From Tropicibacter alexandrii (GTDB taxonomy: Bacteria; Pseudomonadota; Alphaproteobacteria; Rhodobacterales; Rhodobacteraceae), in contig NZ_RCTZ02000002.1 in assembly GCF_003667315.2 (NCBI RefSeq), positions 1-64,000 of the forward strand: a DNA stretch of 64,000 nt, in the 5' to 3' direction. A model generated the notes under the pieces. It did no database searches. It had not been told where the DNA came from and saw only the letters and a program-made list of their open reading frames with translations. The position numbers and the translations under genes were made by a program. Position 1 is the stretch's first letter, and the number at the start of each line of letters is the position of its first letter. Shown one piece after another: positions 40,340-47,890 of the stretch.

Positions 40340-41439
40340 CACGGGTCTCCGGTTTGGGGGGTGGCCATGGCCAGCTCGCCGCGCAGGCGCGGCAGGGCCT
40401 CGGGATGGGTGGCTTGCAGCCACGCGATGATCTTTTCGCGGATCTCGCAGCGCAGGTCCCAAGCCTGCGGCGAGGTGCGGGCGCTCATCAATCCGCGCAG
40501 CGCGATGGTGTCCTTGTCGGCATCGGTGACTTGCAGGTTCACGACCTGCCCATCCCAGTACGGCGAAGAGCGGATGATCTCTTCGAGCTTGGCGCGGACC
40601 TCGGCCACGGGCACGGTATAGTCGAGATACCAGTAGACCGAGCCGATGATCGACGCGCTTTCGCGGGTCCAGTTCTGGAAGGGTTGTTCGATGAAATAGC
40701 TCAGCGGCACCACCATGCGCCGCCAATCCCAGATGCGCACGACGACATAGGTGGCGTGGATGTCTTCGATCCAGCCCCATTCGCCGTCGACGATGACGAC
40801 GTCTTCCAGCCGGATGGGCTGGGTGATGGCGATCTGGATGCCCGCGATCAGGTTGGCTAGCACGGGCCGCGCCGCCAGACCGAGGATCAGCCCCGCCGCC
40901 CCCGCCGAGGCGAACAGGCTGACGCCATATTCCTGCACCGCGTCGAAGGTCAGCAGCACCGCCGAGGCGGTGAAGATCACCAGCAGGATGGTCGCCGTGC
41001 GGCGCAGAACCCGGACCTGCGTGACGAATTTGCGCGCGGCGAGATTGTCGTCGGTGTCCATCCGGTGCTTGCGGATGGCGCGGTCACTGAAATGCCGGGT
41101 CAGCAGGATTGCCGTCCAGCCCACCAGTACGATCAGCAGGATCAGGAACAGGTGGCCCAGCCAGCCTTGCCAACGATAGGGCAGGTCCAGCCGTGGCACG
41201 ACGATGGCCAGCGCCGCCAGAACGAAGCCAAGCCGGGTGGGCCGCCGTGCCCGCCGCAGCATCGACCCCAAGATGCCGGCACGGGTGCCCGCTATGCGCC
41301 GAAGGGCGAAAAAGGTCAGCCCATGCAGGGCCACCGCCAGCAACAGCGCGGCCACCAGCACGACGCCCGGCCCGATCCAGTCGGGCCAGGTTGCGACCGT
41401 GGCATCCACGGCATCGAGAAGGCGGGCGATCTGCTCCAT
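40339..41439 (-). CDS. Small MscS-family mechanosensitive channel
   Basis: A 366-residue inner-membrane channel without a periplasmic extension. Four hydrophobic spans precede the pore helix (SAGAAGLILGLAARPVLANL) and the beta domain (EDVVIVDGEWGWIEDIHATY, NWTRES). It is the middle gene between a solute symporter and an oxidoreductase, starting 4 nt after the symporter stop and overlapping the next gene. Its presence inside a catabolic operon suggests protection from osmotic imbalance caused by solute uptake. Confidence 0.9.
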   Translation of the reverse strand: MEQIARLLDAVDATVATWPDWIGPGVVLVAALLLAVALHGLTFFALRRIAGTRAGILGSMLRRARRPTRLGFVLAALAIVVPRLDLPYRWQGWLGHLFLILLIVLVGWTAILLTRHFSDRAIRKHRMDTDDNLAARKFVTQVRVLRRTATILLVIFTASAVLLTFDAVQEYGVSLFASAGAAGLILGLAARPVLANLIAGIQIAITQPIRLEDVVIVDGEWGWIEDIHATYVVVRIWDWRRMVVPLSYFIEQPFQNWTRESASIIGSVYWYLDYTVPVAEVRAKLEEIIRSSPYWDGQVVNLQVTDADKDTIALRGLMSARTSPQAWDLRCEIREKIIAWLQATHPEALPRLRGELAMATPQTGDP

Positions 41440-41443
41440 CGGA

Positions 41444-43045
41444 TCAGGCGAACCAGATCACGAAGCCTGCGGTGCAGACGGTCAAAAGCCCCGCCCACAG
41501 CATCCGGTTCTTCCACAGCGGCCTTTCCCACTCGGTAAACACCTTGAGCGTCTCAGACCCCGACCAGACGAGATTCTCGGTATCCTCCTTGACGTCCTGC
41601 CGGGTCAGGGCCGACAGGCCGAAATGCACCACGATGCCGATCAGCATCATGATCGAGGACATCACCGTGTAGTGGATCGCGGGCAGGCCCCAGCCCTCCC
41701 ACAGGCCGGTGACTTCCTTGAAGATGAACAGCGGGATGCCCACGACCAGCCCGATCACGATGGTCCAGAACGCGCCGGTACCGTTCAGCCAAGGCACGAA
41801 CAGGCCGAGGATATAGACCACCACGATGGTCGGGATGATGTAGGACAGGGAGGACTGGAAATACGAGAACAGGCTTTCAAAGCTGGCGATGGAGGGCGCG
41901 TAGACCGCGCCGAACACCATCACGATGCCGGTGACGACCCGGCCCAGCCAGACTTGGCGCTTTTCTTCGATGTTCCAGATCGGCTCGACGAAATCCTTGA
42001 CCACCAGCGTCGCCGCCGAGTTCAGCGCAGAGTCGAGCGACGACATGATCGCGGCGATCAGCGCCGCCATGATCAGCCCGCGGATGCCGACCGGCATCAG
42101 CTCGAAAGCCAGCGTCGGAAAGGCGAGGTCGGGCGTTTCGAGATCCGGGTAAAGCTTCAGCGCGATCAGCCCCGGCAGGATCATCAGGAACAGGTTCGGC
42201 AGCTTGAGGAAGCCCGCGAACAGCGCGCCCACCTGACCTTCCTTCAGGTCCTTTGCGCCCAGCGTGCGCTGCACCACGAACTGGTTGATCGTCCAGTAAT
42301 AGAAGCCCAGCAGCACCACGCCCCAAAGCCCGGTCCAAGGTAAGAAATCGTCGTCGGCAGGCAGGATCAGGTGTTGTTTCTCTTCGGGGATGTCGACGAA
42401 CAGCTGCTGCCAGCCGCCGATCTCGTCGAGGCCCAGCCAGAACAGCGCGGCGGCGGCGATGATCAGAAGGATGGCCTGCACCGTGTCGGTGACGACCACA
42501 GCCGACAGCCCGCCGAGGATCGTGTAGACCCCCGCCACCAGCGCCAGCACGGCCACCGCCGTCCAGAGGTTGAGATAGCCGGTGACGCTGGAAATCACGA
42601 GGCCCCCGGCATACAGCGCCCCCGCGGTGTCGATGAACATGATGGCGAGGATGGTGAACAGCGAAAACGCCCGGCGGGAGCGGACGTCGTAGCGTTCTTC
42701 GAGGAACATCGGCACGGTCGAGATCTTGGCCCTCAGGAACGAGGGCAGGATGAAGATCGCGAACAGGATCAGCACCAGCGAGGCGGTCCATTCATAGTTG
42801 AAGATCGACACGCCGTTGCCATAGGCGCCGCCCATCAGCCCGACGAAACTGGACCCGGACATGTTGGATGCGAACAGCGAAAAGCCGATCAGGTACCAAG
42901 GCAGGGATCGCCCCGCGAGGAAATAGCTTTCGGAGCCCCCTTCGAGTTTCTTGGACACGTACACCCCGTGGGCGACGATGCCCGCGAAATAGACAAGGAC
43001 GATCAGGTAATCGATCCAACTGAGGCTGAACTGTGCGGTTTCCAT
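41444..43045 (-). CDS. Sodium:solute symporter (SSS/SGLT family)
   Basis: A 533-residue protein with about thirteen to fourteen spans and SSS hallmarks: YFLAGRSLPWYLIGFSLFAS, NMSGSSFVGLMGGAYGNG, the ATLVVKDFVEP segment and a late YFQSSLSYIIPT. It resembles SGLT-type sugar or myo-inositol transporters more than proline permeases, but the substrate is not certain. GGAGAGGAG precedes ATG 43045. It heads an operon with MscS and Gfo/Idh genes. Confidence 0.9.
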   Translation of the reverse strand: METAQFSLSWIDYLIVLVYFAGIVAHGVYVSKKLEGGSESYFLAGRSLPWYLIGFSLFASNMSGSSFVGLMGGAYGNGVSIFNYEWTASLVLILFAIFILPSFLRAKISTVPMFLEERYDVRSRRAFSLFTILAIMFIDTAGALYAGGLVISSVTGYLNLWTAVAVLALVAGVYTILGGLSAVVVTDTVQAILLIIAAAALFWLGLDEIGGWQQLFVDIPEEKQHLILPADDDFLPWTGLWGVVLLGFYYWTINQFVVQRTLGAKDLKEGQVGALFAGFLKLPNLFLMILPGLIALKLYPDLETPDLAFPTLAFELMPVGIRGLIMAALIAAIMSSLDSALNSAATLVVKDFVEPIWNIEEKRQVWLGRVVTGIVMVFGAVYAPSIASFESLFSYFQSSLSYIIPTIVVVYILGLFVPWLNGTGAFWTIVIGLVVGIPLFIFKEVTGLWEGWGLPAIHYTVMSSIMMLIGIVVHFGLSALTRQDVKEDTENLVWSGSETLKVFTEWERPLWKNRMLWAGLLTVCTAGFVIWFA

Positions 43046-43496
43046 CGTGCGCTCCTCTCCTGCTGTCGGGCGGGATGCGGATGCGGTGATGAATTCGGGC
43101 CTTGGATGATGCCCGCATCCGCGTCTTGCGAAGTCGCGGCAACGGGACGGCCCGCAACCGGCGGCGTATGGAGAAAACCGCGCGGGTCGCGGCGCAGTTG
43201 CGAAAAATTTACAAAAATTGAGTCGGATCAGGCCTGACCCGGTCGGCGTTCCCGCGCGCGCGTGCGCGCGGATTACCCGGTGGACCGAATGTGGGTGCAG
43301 GTCATGTGCCTGCCGGTTTTCCGGCCCGATGCCCAAAATTTCCGCGCCGCGTGAACGCAGGACATGGCTTTGGGTTCCAAGGGATTTTTCCGGATTTCAG
43401 TTGGAACGGACAGGGGGGGCGAGGGGGTTGCAGCAACAAGGGCCGGAGCCACACACCATCCGGTCTTCATGAAAAGAACGATCGAAAGGATTCACC
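43046..43496. other. 451-bp divergent intergenic region (symporter / PRC-barrel gene)
   Basis: It must hold both divergent promoters. Visible structure: an AT-rich block (43201-43220), a TCAGGCCTGA palindrome near 43228, an 18-nt alternating purine-pyrimidine tract (43253-43270), and a GGAAC at 43402-43406 with a poorly matching -10 (GGTT after 18 nt). No gene seen. Confidence 0.5.
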
Positions 43497-44816
43497 ATGA
43501 GACGTTTTCTGACAACCACCGCACTCGTCGCCTTCACCGCCCTGCCGCTGCAGGCCGAACAGCACATGTCGCAATCGGGCGAAACCTCGATGGAGGTCAC
43601 CGTTGGCGATCAAGAGTTCCGCGCCAGCACCATGATGGGCGCCGCAGTCTACATGGCAGCCGACGGCGGTCAGACGGCCGAGGGCAACACCATGTCCGAA
43701 ATCCCCGAGAGCTGGACTCAGGTCGGCACCGTCGAGGATGTCTTCGTCGGGCAGAACGGCGAGATTTCCACCGTCGTCTTCGCGCCGAATGACCAGATTT
43801 CCAGCGACAAGGACCGCGTCGGCGTCGAAACCGCGTCGGTCGACTTCAAGACCTCCGAGGATGGCAGCAAGATCTATGTCGTCTATACTGGCGACAAGGT
43901 CTCGCTTGAGCAGAGCGAGGAATTCGATCAGGCGGCTGCCGAGGCCGAAGGTCAGCAATCCGCTGCCCGGATGGACCAAGCCTCCAACACCGAGACCGAG
44001 AAGGATGGCCTGACCATCCGCGCCGGTGACCTGACCGACCACGCCGTCTACGTGCCCGCCGAAAACGCGGAGATGAACTGGGACGAGGCGATTTCCGAAA
44101 TTCCCGCAGAATGGGAAGAACTCGGTGACGTGGACAGCGTCGTGCTGAGCCGCGAGGGCCAGATCAAGTCGATCACGCTGGATGTCGGCGGTTTCCTTGG
44201 CATGGGCGAGAAAGAGGTCGAGACCTCGATGGACGATCTCCGCTTTGTCCGTGACAGCGACAGCGATGCCGACAACGAGTACTTCATCGTTTACACCGGC
44301 GACCGCTCGATGCTGGAAGACCAAAAAGAATTCGACCGCGAAAAGGCCGAAGCCGACGGTAACCAAGTCATGACCGGGTCCGAGAACCGCATGGCGGGCA
44401 ACGACAACATGCAGGACCGTACCGAACAGCAACAGGCTGATGCCGGTGACGACGCGATGAACCGCGATCCGAATGCCGAAGAGCAGCAGGCCTATGCAGG
44501 CGACAACGAGCGCATGCCGATGACCGGCGAAGAGATGGCGCAGTTGACGGCGAGCGAGCTGGAAGGCCAGACGGTCTATGGCTCGAACGGCGACAACATC
44601 GGTGACGTCTCGCAACTCGTGCTGAACGACGAAGGCAAGATCGCCGAAGTCATCGTCGATGTCGGCGGCTTCCTCGGCCTTGGTGAAAAGCCGGTCGCCC
44701 TGCCGTTCGACGAACTGAAGATCGAACGTGGCACCGGTGGCTTCGACTCGCTCGAAGTCCGGGTCGACCACACGCAGGAAGACCTTGAGAACATGGAATC
44801 GTGGACCGATTCCTGA
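43497..44816 (+). CDS. Periplasmic protein with three PRC-barrel-like repeats
   Basis: A 439-residue acidic exported protein (signal MRRFLTTTALVAFTALPLQA). Three PRC-barrel-like units are visible near residues 50-130, 170-285 and 345-430; the second and third share a VDVGGFLGMGEKEV/VDVGGFLGLGEKPV segment. The linkers are rich in Asp, Glu, Gln and Asn. PRC-barrel proteins of this type are common in Rhodobacteraceae envelopes and often stress-induced, but no biochemical role is established. It ends with a strong terminator. Confidence 0.85.
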   Translation: MRRFLTTTALVAFTALPLQAEQHMSQSGETSMEVTVGDQEFRASTMMGAAVYMAADGGQTAEGNTMSEIPESWTQVGTVEDVFVGQNGEISTVVFAPNDQISSDKDRVGVETASVDFKTSEDGSKIYVVYTGDKVSLEQSEEFDQAAAEAEGQQSAARMDQASNTETEKDGLTIRAGDLTDHAVYVPAENAEMNWDEAISEIPAEWEELGDVDSVVLSREGQIKSITLDVGGFLGMGEKEVETSMDDLRFVRDSDSDADNEYFIVYTGDRSMLEDQKEFDREKAEADGNQVMTGSENRMAGNDNMQDRTEQQQADAGDDAMNRDPNAEEQQAYAGDNERMPMTGEEMAQLTASELEGQTVYGSNGDNIGDVSQLVLNDEGKIAEVIVDVGGFLGLGEKPVALPFDELKIERGTGGFDSLEVRVDHTQEDLENMESWTDS

Positions 44817-44846
44817 TCGACCCAAGGTCGTTCGACCAATGATCCT

Positions 44847-44873
44847 AGGGGCCGCTTTCGAGCGGCCCCTTTT
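44847..44873 (+). terminator. Terminator after the PRC-barrel gene
   Basis: A 10-bp stem AGGGGCCGCT (44847-44856) / AGCGGCCCCT (44861-44870) closed by a TTCG tetraloop and followed by TTT. Confidence 0.9.
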
Positions 44874-44894
44874 CGTGCGCGACTGCTCGCACAA

Positions 44895-44920
44895 GGAACC
44901 CGCTCGCGCGGCCCGGCGTT
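44895..44920 (+). promoter_or_regulatory. EcfG-type promoter for trkHA
   Basis: GGAAC (44895-44899), 17-nt spacer, CGTT (44917-44920), 35 nt upstream of the trkH start. Exact consensus match, placed just after the preceding terminator. Confidence 0.72.
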
Positions 44921-44955
44921 TGCACGGCATGTCCCGATTGAAGTTCCCCTAGGTC

Positions 44956-46398
44956 ATGGCTGCGGCACGAGGCCAAGCCAGCGTGGTCTGGACCGCACGG
45001 CCCGACCGCATCCTGAGCGCAACCGCCTCCTATGGCGTGGTGCTGGGGGGCGTGACCGGTGTGCCTGCGCTGGGCGCCCTTGCCGAACGGCACTGGGCGC
45101 TGTTGACCGCACTGGGCGTGCCCAGCCTTGTGCTGGGCGGAATCGGGGTGCTGGCGATGCGCCGCTGGGTGCCCGACGACCTGCGCGGCATCGAGGCGGT
45201 TGTCACGCTGGTCTGCCTGTTTGCCATTGCCTCGATCATCCCGATCCCGGCCTTTCTCGTGCTGGGGCTGAGTGGCTGGGATGCGGTGTTCGAGTCCGTC
45301 TCGGCGATCACCTCGACCGGGTTGACGGTCGCGGGCGACACCTCCGGCTGGCCATTGGCCGGGCATCTGCTGCGCGGCTGGCTGCAATGGGCGGGCGGTT
45401 TTGCCATCGCCGTGGCGGGGGTGGCGCTGATCGTCGGCCCCCGGGCCACGGTGCAGGCGATGGGCAATGTCGGCCTCGACCAGCGCGACCTGCTGAGTTC
45501 GACCCGCGACCAGTCCCGGCAGTTGATGGTGGTCTATGCCGGCCTGACGGTGCTGGCCATCGGCATTCTGCTGCCGCTGATGCCGAGTTGGCACGAGGCG
45601 GTCTTCATCGGGCTGACCGCCGTCTCGACCGGGGGATTCACACCCCGTCCGGACAGCCTTGCCAGCTACGGGCGTGCGGCGCAGGTTGTGACGCTGCTGA
45701 TCTGCCTGTCGACCACCGTGTCGCTGATGTTCTACATCCTGTGGCGGCGCAGCGGGCTGCGCGCCGCCCTGACGGGCACCAATGCGCGCGGCGTGGGCTG
45801 GGCGCTGGTCGCGGGACTCGTGACACTGACCGGGCTGTTCTGGGCCAGCGACGCGCTGCCGCCAGCGACGCTGGCCGACGTGCTGCTGAACTTTGCCAGC
45901 GCATTGACCACGGCGGGGTTCTCCGTCGCGGTGGTGACGGATGTGCCCGGTGTCGTGGCCTTCGTGCTGCTGGCGATGTTCATCGGCGGCGGGGTCGGAT
46001 CGACCGCCGGGGGGATCAAGATCGACCGGGTGCTGAGCGTGATCCGCATGATCGGCCTGACGCTGTTGCGGATGCGCACGCCACCGCGCGCCGTCACCCA
46101 CCTGAAGGAAGACGGCCAGCCGGTGAAATCGGAACGCATCGTGGCGCTGGTGGCCGTCGTCGCCTGCTACGGGGCGTCGGCCTTTGTCGCGTGGATCGTG
46201 TTCCTGCTGTCGGGGCAGGCGCCGCTGGGCTCGCTTTTCGACATCGTCTCGGCGCTGTCGACGGTGGGGCTGTCATCCGGCGTCACCTCGCCCGCTTTGG
46301 CGCCCCATCTGAAGATGGTGCTGGCGGTGGCGATGTTCCTTGGCCGGTTGGAATTCCTCGCGGTGATCGCCGCCGTATCCCCCGCCACATGGAAATAG
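44956..46398 (+). CDS. trkH: Trk potassium uptake membrane subunit
   Basis: A 480-residue protein with four pore-loop repeats of the SKT superfamily: AITSTGLTVAG, TAVSTGGFTPRP, ALTTAGFSVAV and ALSTVGLSSGV, each with the selectivity-filter Gly. The hydrophobic pattern supports about ten to twelve helices. It takes up K+ together with the TrkA-type subunit encoded 9 nt downstream. The promoter suggests stress-controlled K+ uptake. Confidence 0.95.
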   Translation: MAAARGQASVVWTARPDRILSATASYGVVLGGVTGVPALGALAERHWALLTALGVPSLVLGGIGVLAMRRWVPDDLRGIEAVVTLVCLFAIASIIPIPAFLVLGLSGWDAVFESVSAITSTGLTVAGDTSGWPLAGHLLRGWLQWAGGFAIAVAGVALIVGPRATVQAMGNVGLDQRDLLSSTRDQSRQLMVVYAGLTVLAIGILLPLMPSWHEAVFIGLTAVSTGGFTPRPDSLASYGRAAQVVTLLICLSTTVSLMFYILWRRSGLRAALTGTNARGVGWALVAGLVTLTGLFWASDALPPATLADVLLNFASALTTAGFSVAVVTDVPGVVAFVLLAMFIGGGVGSTAGGIKIDRVLSVIRMIGLTLLRMRTPPRAVTHLKEDGQPVKSERIVALVAVVACYGASAFVAWIVFLLSGQAPLGSLFDIVSALSTVGLSSGVTSPALAPHLKMVLAVAMFLGRLEFLAVIAAVSPATWK

Positions 46399-46407
46399 GA
46401 GAGCCGT

Positions 46408-47109
46408 ATGAGAATCGTCATCGTGGGCGCGTCGCGTTTCGGCGTGGCAACCGCAGAGCAACTGATCGAGACCGGCCATCAGGTCGTGCTGGTGGACACC
46501 GACCGCGACAAGCTGGATCAGGTCGCCGAGGATCTCGATTGCGGCATGTTGCAGGGCGACGGATCGTTGCCCACCGTCCAGCGCGAGGCCTTCGGGGACC
46601 ATGCGGATGCGCTGATCCTGCTGACCAACACCGACGACGTGAACATCATGGCGGCGGTCGTGGGCCGGTCGGTTGGCTTTGCGCGCGTGGTGCCGCAGAT
46701 CGTGCGGTCCGAACTGGTGTCGGTCTGCGAGGAGTTGGGGCTGGAGGATCTCGTGACCCCGCACCAGACGCTGGCGCGGTCGCTGCTGCGCATGCTGGAG
46801 GATCATTCCGACGCGGCGCTGGAACTGCGGTTCCGCAACGGGCTGACGGTGCGCGGTTATACCATCGGCGACCAATTGGCCGGCACGCGGATCGGGGCGC
46901 TCGACCTGCCGGACCGCTGCCGGGTGATGGGGGTCGCCGATGACTACGAGGAACGGCTTGGCGATGCGGATACCGTGCTGGAGCAGGGCAACCGACTGAT
47001 CCTTGTCGCCGAGGACGATGTCATCGACGAGGTGGACGCGATCTTCGAGGCCGAAGGCTCGCCCGACCGGCCGGATGGCAGGGAAATTCAAGAAAATTTG
47101 GAACAATAG
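46408..47109 (+). CDS. trkA: TrkA/KtrA-type NAD-binding regulatory subunit
   Basis: A 233-residue RCK protein: an N-terminal Rossmann fold (MRIVIVGASRFGVATAEQL, then VVLVDTDRDKLDQ and GDGSLPTVQREAF) and a C-terminal TrkA_C domain (FRNGLTVRGYTIGDQLAGT). It is half the length of canonical duplicated TrkA and so resembles KtrA. It gates TrkH in the cytoplasm. Its last bases overlap a promoter-like element for the next operon. Confidence 0.95.
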   Translation: MRIVIVGASRFGVATAEQLIETGHQVVLVDTDRDKLDQVAEDLDCGMLQGDGSLPTVQREAFGDHADALILLTNTDDVNIMAAVVGRSVGFARVVPQIVRSELVSVCEELGLEDLVTPHQTLARSLLRMLEDHSDAALELRFRNGLTVRGYTIGDQLAGTRIGALDLPDRCRVMGVADDYEERLGDADTVLEQGNRLILVAEDDVIDEVDAIFEAEGSPDRPDGREIQENLEQ

Positions 47110-47126
47110 GGCGGGGGGTGTCCGTT
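47100..47126 (+). promoter_or_regulatory. EcfG-like promoter before the GMC-caa3 array
   Basis: GGAAC (47100-47104) and CGTT (47123-47126) are separated by 18 nt, one more than the usual 16-17, and sit 35 nt upstream of the subunit 3 start. The distance to the start matches the trkHA promoter. Suboptimal but credible. Confidence 0.5.
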
Positions 47127-47161
47127 TCACGCATATCAAATCCATTTCCGAGGGGGATATC

Positions 47162-47887
47162 ATGCCGAATTTTTCGCGCAGGGCCGTGCTGTTGCAGATC
47201 GGTGCCTCCGGCTTGGCGGCCGTGACACCTGGAGCCGCGCTGGCCCAGAACCGTTACGCTGCGCTCGATACCCAACCCTGGAGCTATCTCGACGGCAGCG
47301 AAGCCCGCTTTCTCGCCTCGATGGCAGATGTGCTGATCCCCGAAGACGACTTTCCCAGTGCCTCGCAGGCGGGTGTGGTCGACTTCATCGACCTTCAGTT
47401 GGCCGGACCCTATGGACAGGGTGCCGGTCTTTTTCTTGAGGGTCCGTTTGCCGATGGCACCCCCGAACAGGGCTGGCAGACCGCGCATACGCCCGCCTCG
47501 CTGATCCGCAACGGGATCGCGCGGCTTGAGGATGGCGGCACCCGGCTGGTCGATCTGGACGCCAACGACCGCAGCGCCTTTGTCGAGCGGCTGTCAAAGG
47601 GCGAGGGGTTCGATCTGGGCGACGTGCCGGTCCAGACGCTGTTCGACGAGATCTGGGCGCTGGTCAAGGAAGGCTATTTCTCCGACCCGATCTACGGCGG
47701 CAACAAGGATTACGCCGGTTGGGAGATGATCGGCTTCCCCGGTGCCCACGCCTATTACACCGACCATGTCGACAAGAACGCGCCCTTTCCGGCGCCACCC
47801 AAGGGCATCGCGCATGTGCCGGGCACCGGCAGGTCCGCCGACACCGCGCGCCCGCTGCGGGCGCAAACCGCCAGAGAGGAGGGCTGA
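47162..47887 (+). CDS. Gluconate 2-dehydrogenase subunit 3 family protein (TAT-exported)
   Basis: A 241-residue protein with a twin-arginine signal (FSRRAVLLQIGASGLAAV) and the gluconate-2-dehydrogenase subunit 3 pattern (ARFLASMADVLIPEDDFPSA, FDEIWALVKEGYFSDPIYGG, GWEMIGFPGAHAYYT). It pairs with the flavoprotein encoded 3 nt downstream and should carry it to the periplasm. ATG 47162 follows a GAGGGGG ribosome site. First gene of an eight-gene co-directional array ending with ctaG. Confidence 0.9.
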   Translation: MPNFSRRAVLLQIGASGLAAVTPGAALAQNRYAALDTQPWSYLDGSEARFLASMADVLIPEDDFPSASQAGVVDFIDLQLAGPYGQGAGLFLEGPFADGTPEQGWQTAHTPASLIRNGIARLEDGGTRLVDLDANDRSAFVERLSKGEGFDLGDVPVQTLFDEIWALVKEGYFSDPIYGGNKDYAGWEMIGFPGAHAYYTDHVDKNAPFPAPPKGIAHVPGTGRSADTARPLRAQTAREEG

Positions 47888-47890
47888 GCC

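Noticed and set aside
43402-43428. EcfG promoter for the PRC-barrel gene
   Set aside because: GGAAC is present, but the -10 is GGTT after 18 nt and the distance to the start (68 nt) differs from the other sites. Too weak to call.
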